Below are positions 1 through 7,842 of a DNA stretch of 64,000 nt, in pieces. The stretch is from Jaltomata sinuosa. Its lineage: Eukaryota > Streptophyta > Magnoliopsida > Solanales > Solanaceae. A model generated the notes under the pieces. That model saw only the letters and a program-made list of their open reading frames with translations, had not been told where the DNA came from and made no database searches. The DNA is taken from contig QJPP01002958.1 in the NCBI GenBank assembly GCA_003996215.1, positions 1 through 64,000 of the forward strand, given 5' to 3'. The translations under genes and the position numbers were made by a program. Numbering within the stretch: the stretch's first letter is position 1; the number at the start of each line of letters is the position of its first letter.

Positions 1-375
1 AATTGAAAAGTAAATTCGTCTATTTGGTTGAGAAACGTTTAGATGATACCATTAATTCAATCACATCGTGATACGCATATAGAAAGAACCCGGTTAAGCT
101 TAGAATCGACATTGTTACAATGCCATGGTGAACACTTCCCTAGTTCGCTCTCATATTGATTATCACTCCTACATTATTGTTCGTTTTGTTTACACTTTGT
201 TCACACAAAACCCCCCCTTTATTTACCAGAAAATATCGACCATTAGTCATCTAATTCACTAATGACTTAATTCTCACCATATTCTCTGTGGGATCGACCC
301 CAACCTTTGTTGGGTTCTATATTTGACAACGATCGCTTACGCTTCTTAATTGGAGTGGTACTTTGAGCGTTATCA
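1..375 (+). repeat. 5' LTR of element A (3' portion only)
   Basis: This stretch matches the last 375 bases or so of the LTRs at 4618-5915 and 5923-7198, with few differences. It ends in TTATCA, followed by the five-base spacer AATTT and the primer binding site. The rest of the LTR lies left of the window. Confidence 0.9.
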
Positions 376-380
376 AATTT

Positions 381-398
381 TGGTGCCGTTGCCGGGGA
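381..398 (+). other. Primer binding site, tRNA-Asp type (element A)
   Basis: The 18 bases TGGTGCCGTTGCCGGGGA are complementary to the 3' end of plant tRNA-Asp, with one mismatch at the fourth base. They start five bases after the LTR end. The same site, with other single mismatches, occurs in element B at 9255-9272 and in C at 56894-56911. A tRNA-Asp primer is typical of Athila elements. Confidence 0.85.
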
Positions 399-504
399 AT
401 ACGGTTGTTTGTGAAGTCCAGTGTGTTTATTTGACTCTTAGTCATACTTTCCTGCTTTTACGTTTATTTGTTGTTTTTGTTTTTGACAGGGTACAGAGTT
501 GTGC

Positions 505-3081
505 ATGCCAAGTACCCGGCGCTCGGGTGAATCAACATTGCCTTACGACCCCGAGCTTGCTAGAACATTAAGGCGGAATATGGCCGCACAACTAGAGGCA
601 GCAAGGCTCGCTGCAGAACTGCAGGCCCAACAAAATTTGAATGCTGGTGGTCTGCAGGACGATGTTATGCCGAGTGATGAGGATATAGACTTGGATGGAG
701 TTGGCGCTACGGGCGCCATTGCTCTTCCACCGCTAGCGCCCGGAGCCAAGTTCAACATCACTAGCACGATGATCCAGCTGTTGAACTTGAGAGGAGTGTT
801 CCGAGGTGCTGCTGGTGATGATCCAAACCAGCATCTGATGAATTTCGTGGGCATCTGCAAGTCGTTCGAGTTGCCTGGAGTAAGTCAGACGGCAATCAGG
901 CTCAGGTTGTTTCCGTTGTCTCTGTCTGATGAGGCAGCATTGTGGTTGACAGAGCTGACCCCCGACTCTATCACAACTTGGGGAGAGTTGAAAGGAGCTT
1001 TCCTAGAAAGGTTCTTTCCTCCATCTAGGATGATACAGTTGAGGGATGAAATCAGTAATTTCAGACAACAACCCCACGAAGCTTTACATGAGACTTGGTT
1101 GCGGTTCAAGAAGAAGCTGACACAATGCCCGAACCATCAGTTGACCGACAACTTCTTGATGCAGACGTTCTACAGGGCACTGAATTCGGCTACCAAGCCA
1201 ACGTTAGACAACGCAGCAGGTGGTGCATTCATGGGTCTCAGTTTTGTTGAGGCCACAACTACTTTGGACAGGCTCACCAAAACCAACAGGGCCTGGCATA
1301 CACGGGATACAGAGGTAGCATCAAGCACTTATGCAGTTGGTATGTCAGCTGAGCAGCGCAGAAAAAAGGAGGAGCGCGACCAAGACATGGCGCATCTGAA
1401 AACGCAGTTGGACCTACTGACAAAGCACTTGTTTTCGAGAGGCGTAGAGAAGGTGAAAGCTGTTGGTTCCCAAGGTAGAGCAGCAGAGTTGGAAACTGAT
1501 GAGGAGGCGAATTACTTGGGGGGTTTCCAGGCCAATGGCCAAGGAAACCAAGGTCGGACCTATCAGAAGGACAACTACTATGAGAAAGCTGGTTACAGAG
1601 ATCGCGAGAAAGGAAACTGGAGGAATAACACTGATAGAGGTGGGTTGTATATACCACCTGGTAATTGGGATAAGGCTAGCAACGAGGCAGGGACTTCCAA
1701 GCTAGAGAACATGATGGCGAAGATGCTGCTGAAGGTAGAATCGACTGACTCTGGGGTGAAGGAGATAAGGACTGAGTTATCGGCCATGAGTCAAATAGTG
1801 GAGGCACATTTCACTTCGATTAAGCAATTGGAGCAGCAAGTGGGCTTAATCACGGCATCTCTAAACCCAAGGAAGACAGGTACCTTACCGAGTGACACGA
1901 TTCAAAACCCGAGGAACGATGCGAGCTGTATGGCGATCACTACAAGAAGCGGCAAAATATTACCGGAATCACATCCGGTAATTCAGACTCAAGTTGAGGG
2001 TGATGACGCCAACGACAAGGAGGTTGAAGAGGCTACTCAAAAGCCCGCGGAGAAAAGCAAGGAAGCTGAAAAGCCCCCAACTATGATGCCTCGGCCACCG
2101 CCTCCCTTCCCACAAAGCCTGAAGAAGAAAACGGAAGATGGTAAGTTCCTGAATTTCCTGACCATGCTCAAGCAGATATCAATAAACATCCCATTGGTGG
2201 AAGTGCTTGAACAAATGCCCGGATATGCCATGTTCATGAAGGACTTGATTACAAAGAAGAGGTCGGTAAGTTTCGAACCAGAAGATAACCTCCACCACTG
2301 CGGCGCTATTTCCTCAAGGTCGTTAGTCGAAAAGAAGGAAGACCCAGGCGCGTTTACTATTCCCTGCACCATTGGGAAGCTCAACTTCGGGAAAGCCTTA
2401 TGTGATCTTGGTGCTAGCATCAACTTGATGCCGCTAGCAGTCTACAAGCAATTGGGCTTGGGAGCACCTAAACCAATATCCATGAGAGTGTTGATGGCTG
2501 ACCGTTCGGTAAAGCGACCGGTGGGAATATTGTCCGATGTGCTAGTCAAGGTTGGTAAGCTTATATTCCCCGCTGACTTTGTGATCTTGGATTACGAAGT
2601 GGATTTTGAAGTTCCCATAATATTGGGACGACCATTATTAGCTACGGCAAGAGTATTGGTTGACATGGAAAGAAACGAACTGACCTTCAGATTAAACAAC
2701 AAAGTGGTCAAGTTCGATGTGTCCAAATTGATGAAGCAACCAAGTGACATGAGAGTGGTCGCGGTCGTCAATGTTATTAAGGAAGTCCCTGCGGATGTGT
2801 ATCTTGAGGAGAAGGGTTGTGTTGAAACCCGAGCTGTAATGAGAGTAAGGTCGCAATCGCAAGAGGAGAAGCAGGTAAAGAAAAGCGGTGAAAATAGATC
2901 AAGAAAACGAAAACACCGCAAGAGAATATGCAAAGAAAGAGCGAAGAATTTGTCGCGACTAGCTATGGAGCCAACAAAAGAGGAAGCTGGAACGCAACAT
3001 GAGGTTGTCGCGTGCACACACTACATCGAGTTCTCCTGCTTTGGAGACCCTGGCGGTCTCCAACATCATGTCAGAATCTGA
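505..3081 (+). CDS. Gag-protease polyprotein of element A, intact frame
   Basis: The frame runs uninterrupted for 858 codons. I chose the ATG at 505, the first in frame after the leader; it gives a start MPSTRRSGESTLPYDPE, matched in B (9382) and C (56787). Residues about 90-260 look like a plant retrotransposon Gag core, with the stretch WLTELTPDSITTWGELK and many conserved aromatics. A glutamine- and glycine-rich linker follows; I see no CCHC zinc knuckle. Around residues 530-575 a proline-rich stretch leads into the conserved block MPGYAMFMKDLITKKRS. The protease active site DLGAS has its aspartate near residue 634. The C-terminus has a very basic stretch (RSRKRKHRKRICKER) that could act in nuclear import or RNA binding. 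Gag would form the particle and the protease would process it. No pol domain follows. The gene is presumably transcribed from the 5' LTR. It is the only long intact retroelement frame in the window. Confidence 0.9.
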   Translation: MPSTRRSGESTLPYDPELARTLRRNMAAQLEAARLAAELQAQQNLNAGGLQDDVMPSDEDIDLDGVGATGAIALPPLAPGAKFNITSTMIQLLNLRGVFRGAAGDDPNQHLMNFVGICKSFELPGVSQTAIRLRLFPLSLSDEAALWLTELTPDSITTWGELKGAFLERFFPPSRMIQLRDEISNFRQQPHEALHETWLRFKKKLTQCPNHQLTDNFLMQTFYRALNSATKPTLDNAAGGAFMGLSFVEATTTLDRLTKTNRAWHTRDTEVASSTYAVGMSAEQRRKKEERDQDMAHLKTQLDLLTKHLFSRGVEKVKAVGSQGRAAELETDEEANYLGGFQANGQGNQGRTYQKDNYYEKAGYRDREKGNWRNNTDRGGLYIPPGNWDKASNEAGTSKLENMMAKMLLKVESTDSGVKEIRTELSAMSQIVEAHFTSIKQLEQQVGLITASLNPRKTGTLPSDTIQNPRNDASCMAITTRSGKILPESHPVIQTQVEGDDANDKEVEEATQKPAEKSKEAEKPPTMMPRPPPPFPQSLKKKTEDGKFLNFLTMLKQISINIPLVEVLEQMPGYAMFMKDLITKKRSVSFEPEDNLHHCGAISSRSLVEKKEDPGAFTIPCTIGKLNFGKALCDLGASINLMPLAVYKQLGLGAPKPISMRVLMADRSVKRPVGILSDVLVKVGKLIFPADFVILDYEVDFEVPIILGRPLLATARVLVDMERNELTFRLNNKVVKFDVSKLMKQPSDMRVVAVVNVIKEVPADVYLEEKGCVETRAVMRVRSQSQEEKQVKKSGENRSRKRKHRKRICKERAKNLSRLAMEPTKEEAGTQHEVVACTHYIEFSCFGDPGGLQHHVRI
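3041..3063 (+). other. Hairpin near the end of the gag-protease frame
   Basis: TTGGAGACC and GGTCTCCAA form a perfect nine-base-pair stem around the five-base loop CTGGC, just before the stop codon at 3079. The same hairpin is kept in element C (about 54273-54295, minus strand). Its role is unknown. Confidence 0.5.
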
Positions 3082-3134
3082 GTCCTATGGACTTCACAGG
3101 TATTCCTTATTCTCACAGTTTAGTTTTCACATGT

Positions 3135-3179
3135 ATGCATTGGGGACAATGCATGAGTCTAAGTTGAGGGTGTTGGGTT
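3135..3179 (+). other. GGGA-tetraloop hairpin followed by a polypurine-like tract
   Basis: ATGCATTG, GGGA and CAATGCAT form a perfect eight-pair stem with a GNRA-type tetraloop. It is followed by GTCTAAGTTGAGGGTGTTG, a 19-base string repeated exactly at 4601-4619, where it abuts the 3' LTR. The hairpin is identical in C (54168-54187, minus) and has a counterpart with the same 8-4-8 geometry in B (18785-18804). Confidence 0.55.
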
Positions 3180-3729
3180 ACCTGTGAGTCTTTTACCACC
3201 GAGGGTTTTTGTTGCCATGTTTCTTTTCCCTCCGGTGTGCTATCTAGTAGAACCAGCATATTTAGGTTGTTATTTTTAAATTTTTGTTTTTTTTAGTGTC
3301 TAGAGTGATGAGCATGGTGTTTTTCGTTACTAAAAGGAGCCCCTTTTAAAAATTTTCTGGTTTTGTACTTATGTTGAAATGACTGACTGTCTGGATCCTT
3401 GAATGTCATTGTGTGATTATGACGAGAATGAGTATGCTTAAGCCGAGTGGTTGTTTTGATAGTTGGTAGTGATATAGTTTCTTGGTGCCAAGAGTGTGTG
3501 AGATTATTGTTATTAAATTCTTACTCTGTGCATGCATCTAGAACTTGCCCGGTCTATTTTGTTAAGTTTGAAGTTTGGTTGCTTAGGAAAGGATCACATG
3601 CCCTTTTTGTGTGCAGTCCACTTAACCTATAAGACCGTCCAAATATAAATAGTCCTTTTGAACCCTGTTTGAGCCATAATTGACCTTGTTCGTTCAATAA
3701 CCTGTCACCGTTCCTGGTTAACTTTGAAT

Positions 3730-3907
3730 CCCTGTTTTGGCCCTGGTCCTTCCTTGGACATCGTGCACCTCAACTCAGGCAATCAGCCTAAGTTGAGGGT
3801 GGCTACTATAGAGGTAAACCCTGTTTTGGCCCTGGTCCTCGCGTGGACATTGTGCACCTCAACTCAGGCAATCAGCCTAAGTTGAGGGTGGCTACTATAG
3901 AAGTGAA
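3730..3907 (+). repeat. 89-bp tandem duplication with strong hairpins
   Basis: Two adjacent copies start at 3730 and 3819, period 89 bases, with few differences. Each contains a 12-of-13-pair hairpin, CCTCAACTCAGGC with GCCTAAGTTGAGG around loop AATCA (3768-3798 and 3857-3887). The right arm of each reads into AAGTTGAGGGTG, the core of the terminal polypurine tract. Element C carries the same duplication with the same period (53428-53606), and B has one single-copy version at 19551-19581. Confidence 0.8.
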
Positions 3908-4582
3908 TGATAAGAAAAAGAGGATGGAGAAGATTGGTTGTGAATAGAATGAAAATTCGGGTGTGTGCCTAAGAAAAGAAAAAAAAAAGAGATGAAAAAG
4001 ATCAAAAAAGTAATACAAAGAATTGTCAAAATAAAGAGGCAGCACCTGTAGCTAGAGAGAAGGAAATAAAAAGGTGAATAAGGATGGACAAAGTAAAGTA
4101 TGTGGTAATAAGACGTCGGTGGTTCCAAGGAGGGCTTAGTCACTAACCCCTAAATGTATCCTAACTGCACCTGAAGCCTCATTACAAGCCAAAACAAGTC
4201 CTGTAGTGATCCTGAGCGGCTTTCTGAAGAACTGAAATAGAATAGTAAGGGCAAGCCTATGTTATCGCATGTGCATTGTTCGAAATTGTTTGTGAGTGTG
4301 AGCGCTTACCTAGTCCCAAATCTTGTGTGTGGGACTTCTTTGTGGTGAGGGCACCAAGATTTCTGTATTGTCTATTGACTGTTAGGATAACTGTGCGTGT
4401 GTGTGCATAAAATTCTATCATATCGGAATGACATATTTGAATCCTTGCAAGTTAGCGTTTCATACATTTGTGTGCTACGAGGGAGCTTGATTTATTGAAC
4501 TAATGAATGACCATGAGTTGCTAGAGACACGAGTTTGTTTTCTTAGTTGAGTCGTCGTGTTGTTTTTCTCTTATGTTATGTT

Positions 4583-4617
4583 GCTTGAGGACAAGCGAAC
4601 GTCTAAGTTGAGGGTGT
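4583..4617 (+). promoter_or_regulatory. Terminal hairpin and polypurine-type tract of element A
   Basis: GCTTG, AGGA and CAAGC form a small hairpin, followed by AAGTTGAGGGTGT directly before the LTR. The position next to the 3' LTR marks this as the plus-strand priming region. B has the same hairpin at 20331-20344 and C at 52736-52749. Confidence 0.65.
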
Positions 4618-4621
4618 TGAT

Positions 4622-4641
4622 GTGCCGCCATTTTACGGCAC
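4622..4641 (+). other. Inverted repeat at the 5' tip of the A-type LTR
   Basis: GTGCCG and CGGCAC form a perfect six-pair stem four bases inside the LTR. The B-type LTR has GTGACGTA and TACGTCAC at the same place (20371-20390). Confidence 0.5.
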
Positions 4642-4783
4642 TTTCGAATCCTTTTAACTAAGAACAATCGTACATTTTCAAGCAACCTTCGTCGTTTTTG
4701 ATGTGTTTATGTTGGATTTTCAGGAAATGGAGACAAACATGGAAACGAAAGGAAAAACAAGCAAAAAGACATTCTGGATAAGA

Positions 4784-4925
4784 GTGACGGCCTGAGTGAC
4801 GGTCCGTCAGACATGTGACGGTCCGTCACAGTGACCGTCAAGTGGAGGCTTCCCACTGCCTAGTGGTGACGGTCCAGGCGATGGTCCGTCAAGCCAGTGA
4901 CGGTCCGTCAGCCTGGCCGTCACAC
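4784..4925 (+). promoter_or_regulatory. Cluster of TGACGG palindromes in U3 of the A LTR
   Basis: The perfect palindrome TGACGGTCCGTCA (odd centre) occurs at 4797-4809, 4816-4828 and 4898-4910, among many half sites TGACGG and CCGTCA. The cluster ends about 60 bases before the TATA box. TGACG is the core of sites bound by TGA-class bZIP factors in plants; binding here is inference. The cluster also occurs in the other A-type LTRs, including both of element C (about 52404-52560 and 57930-58075). Confidence 0.65.
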
Positions 4926-4982
4926 CTAGGCATTCCGCTACGCGGAATCCTAACATTTTTGGGACTTTGTTTCCTAGACTCC

Positions 4983-4990
4983 TATAAATA
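4983..4990 (+). promoter_or_regulatory. TATA box of the A 3' LTR
   Basis: TATAAATA lies downstream of the palindrome cluster, in the place expected for an LTR promoter. Confidence 0.65.
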
Positions 4991-5922
4991 CCCTATGTTA
5001 GGTTTATTTTATGCGTGAAGCTTTTTACAATAGTTCTCCCAATAGTTTTAGGAGAGAATTCGAGAGCAAGAAACACGTTTTCCTTGTCTTGAATTCGTGT
5101 TCTTGATTTGTTCTTGGGATCTTGGTTTTTCTTGTTCTTGGATATTTGAAGATTGTTTTCATTATATAGTAAGAATCTCTTCTCCTTATTATGAATATGA
5201 ATTTCTTCTCTTCTTCTTCTAGCATGATTAACTAAACTCCCACAACTAGGGTTGTGGGAGCCATGGCTAAAGTAGCGATATAGATTCCGGGCAGCGACGG
5301 GTTCAATATATATGTTGTCACGTTGTTAATCATTCATTATTTAATGTTTTCTAGTGGTTGCAAACATTAGAACATGCCTAGGTTTAAATTTGCTTGAGTA
5401 AAGAGATTAAAACCGGGAAACTTGATTAACGACGAGGATTCGAGACTACCAACTCTCGTCTTATGATTAATGCTGTAACTAGATTAATCTACTTGGTGTT
5501 TAGGATTGAAATCTAAAAGCACACCTTTTCAAGTTCGAGAGAATTGAAAAGTAAATTCGTCTATTTGGTTGAGAAACGTTTAGATGATACCATTAATTCA
5601 ATCACATCATGACACGCATATAGAAAGAACCCGATTAAGCCTAGAATCGACATTGTTACAACGCCATGGTGAACACTTCCCTAGTTCGCTCTCATATTGA
5701 TTATCACTCCTACATTATTGTTCGTTTTGTTTACACTTTGTTCACACAAAACCCCCCTTTATTTACCGGAAAATATCGACCATTAGTCATCTAATTCACT
5801 AACGACTTAATTCTCACCATATTCTCTGTGGGATCGACCCCAACCTTTGTTGGGTTCAATATTTGACAACGATCGCTTACGCTTCTTAATTGGAGTGGTA
5901 CTTTGAGCGTTATCAAATTTGT

Positions 5923-7198
5923 TGATGTGCCGCCATTTTACGGCACTTTCGACTCCTTTTAACTAAGAACAATCGTACGTTTTCAAGCAACCTTCGTCGT
6001 TTTTGATGTGTTTATGTTGGATTTTCAGGAAATAGAGACAAACATGGAAACAGAAGAAAAAACGAGCAAAAAGACATTCTGGATAAGAGTGACGGCCTGA
6101 GTGACGGTCCATCACAGTGACCGTCAAGTGGAGGCTGCCCACTGCCTAGTGGTGACGGTCCAGGCGACGGTCCGTCAAGGCAGTGACGGTTCGTCAGCCT
6201 GGCCGTCACACGTAGGCAGTCCGCTACGCGGAATCCTAACATTTTTGGGACTTTGTTTCCTAGACTCCTATAAATACCCTATGTTAGGTTTATTTTATGC
6301 GTGAAGCTTTTTACAATAGTTCTCCCAATAGTTTTAGGAGAGAATTCGAGAGCAAGAAACATGTTTTCCTTGTCTTGAATTCGTGTTCTTGATTTGTTCT
6401 TGGGATCTTGGTTTTTCTTGTTCTTGGATATTTGAAGATTGTTTTCATTATATTGTAAGAATCTCTTCTCCTTATTATGAATATGACTTTCTTCTCTTCT
6501 TCTTCTAGCATGATTAACTAAACTCCCACAACTAGGGTTGTGGGAGCCATGGCTAAAGTAGTGATATAGATTCCGGGTAGCGACGGGTTCAATATATATG
6601 ATTGTCACATTGTTAATCATTCATGCTTAACGTTTTCTAGTGGTTGCAAACATTAGAACATGCCTAGGTTTAATTTGCTTGAGTAAAGAGATTAAAACCG
6701 GGAAACTTGATTAACGACGAGGATTCGAGACTACTAACTCTCGTCTTATGATTAATGCTGTAACTAGATTAATCTACTTGATGTTTAGGATTGAAATCTA
6801 AAAGCACGCCTTTTCAAGTTTGAGAGAATTTAAAAGTAAATTCGTCTATTTGGTTGAGAAACGTTTAGATGATACCATTAATTCAATCACATCGTGATAC
6901 GCATATAGAAAGAACCCGGTTAAGCTTAGAATCGACATTGTTACAATGCCATGGTGAACACTTCCCTAGTTCATTCTCATATTGATTATCACTCCTACAT
7001 TATTGTTCGTTTTGTTTACACTTTGTTCACACAAAACCCCCCTATTTACCGGAAAATATCGACCATTAGTCATCTAATTCACTAAAGACTTAACTTTCAC
7101 CATATTCTCTGTGGGATCGACCCCAACCTTTGTTGGGTTCTATATTTGACAACGATCGCTTACGCTTCTTAATTGGAGTGGTACTTTGAGCGTTATCA
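5923..7198 (+). repeat. Additional A-type LTR joined head to tail
   Basis: A second full-length LTR of the same family follows the 3' LTR of A after only seven bases (AATTTGT, 5916-5922). It begins TGATGTGCC and ends TTATCA at 7198. Compared with 4618-5915 it lacks one palindrome unit near 6110 and has small indels elsewhere. It could be the relic of an element whose internal part was deleted. Confidence 0.85.
6269..6276 (+). promoter_or_regulatory. TATA box of the additional A-type LTR
   Basis: TATAAATA lies at the same place as in the LTR at 4618-5915. Confidence 0.6.
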
Positions 7199-7842
7199 AT
7201 TGACAATATAAATGACCGATTGGACAACATAGAAATCAGGGTGAATGACCGACTTCAGAATTTGACTATTCCAGACCTCACTGTGATTCTGACAAAGCTT
7301 GCAAAGGTCTGCGCTGATGTATATGTGATCCAAAATAGATAGGTACCGGACATTCAGTTACCACAGGTTGGGACTGCGAAGGATGATTTTATTAATTTCT
7401 GGCACATTCCCCTCCTCGTGACCCAACCAGAATAGCTGAAACTTACCCTAAACCTACAAGAAAGAGAAATAAAAGAGATAAGAGGGTTCGGGATGAAAAT
7501 GCCCCATTGAGTCCTAAATTCCAGAACAAAAAGGAAAAGAGAAAGCTGAAAAGAAGAGGCGGAAGAAAGAAACTGAGGTAGCAAAAGAATCTCTAGCCAT
7601 CCATCAAATTCGTATCGACTCCATTGGTATGGGTGGCTCGGGCAGTGGTGTCGCGGGTGCCATGAAAGAAACTTCTTTAGACCCCATTATGGGAGTGTCG
7701 ACTGATAAAGCTGCACAGGCAACAAATATTGTTGTTGAGAGAACTGCGAAGGAAGTCCGTGTTAGAGATATGACTGCGGGCACTGATCCAACGGTCCCTA
7801 CATCTGCTACACCCGATGACCGCGCTTAGGCGCCACAGGTTT
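7199..7842 (+). pseudogene. Remnant of a second B-type element (B'): end of its additional ORF
   Basis: This stretch is clearly related to 18121-18753 of element B. It encodes the C-terminal part of the additional 3' ORF, including a lysine-rich stretch and a shared end reading DDRA before the stop at 7827-7829. The middle is shifted and contains stops; only the last 66 codons (from 7629) are open. To the right, sequence jumps from the post-ORF CCACAGGT straight into the middle of a B-type LTR, so about 1.8 kb found in B is missing. To the left it is cut by the A-family LTR. Confidence 0.75.

Larger units (their letters stand above)
3082..4617 (+). other. Long 3' non-coding region of element A
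   Basis: About 1.5 kb between the gag-protease stop and the 3' LTR has no meaningful frame. It contains a GGGA-loop hairpin with a polypurine-like tract (3135-3179), an 89-bp tandem duplication (3730-3907), a purine-rich patch near 3975-3995 and the terminal hairpin plus polypurine tract (4583-4617). Element C keeps the same order, which argues that this is a functional untranslated region and not random filler. Confidence 0.7.
1..5915 (+). mobile_element. Element A: Athila-type gag-protease-only LTR retrotransposon
   Basis: The segment reads, in order, as the end of a 5' LTR, a primer binding site, one long gag-protease frame, about 1.5 kb of non-coding sequence, a polypurine-type tract and a complete 3' LTR. 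The 5' LTR is cut by the window edge. No reverse transcriptase, RNase H or integrase sequence lies between 3082 and 4617, so the element could not copy or insert itself. The Gag and protease resemble Athila-lineage Ty3/gypsy proteins, and the tRNA-Asp primer site fits that lineage (established knowledge). Element C at 51389-58238 has the same plan, so this is a family and not one deletion. The right end abuts sequence matching the 3' part of element B, so A appears to be inserted in a B copy. Confidence 0.85.
4618..5915 (+). repeat. 3' LTR of element A
   Basis: The repeat begins TGATGTGCC and ends TTATCA, so its ends are short inverted repeats (TGAT and ATCA). It matches 5923-7198 and the LTRs of C over its whole length. 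Small indels separate it from the next copy, for example a missing palindrome unit there. It holds a palindrome cluster, a TATA box and, near its end, a stretch matching the window start. Confidence 0.9.

Noticed and set aside
543..3017. Antisense frames over the gag gene of A (for example 543-860, 1274-1657, 2592-3017), mirrored over gag of C (55485-56018 and others)
   Set aside because: They recur only because the gag sequence itself is conserved between A and C; they have no recognisable domain and lie exactly opposite a real coding frame.
4815..6304. Small frames of 66-76 codons within the A LTRs (such as 4815-5018 and 6101-6304)
   Set aside because: They consist of the palindrome array and TATA region; the protein strings are by-products of repeats.
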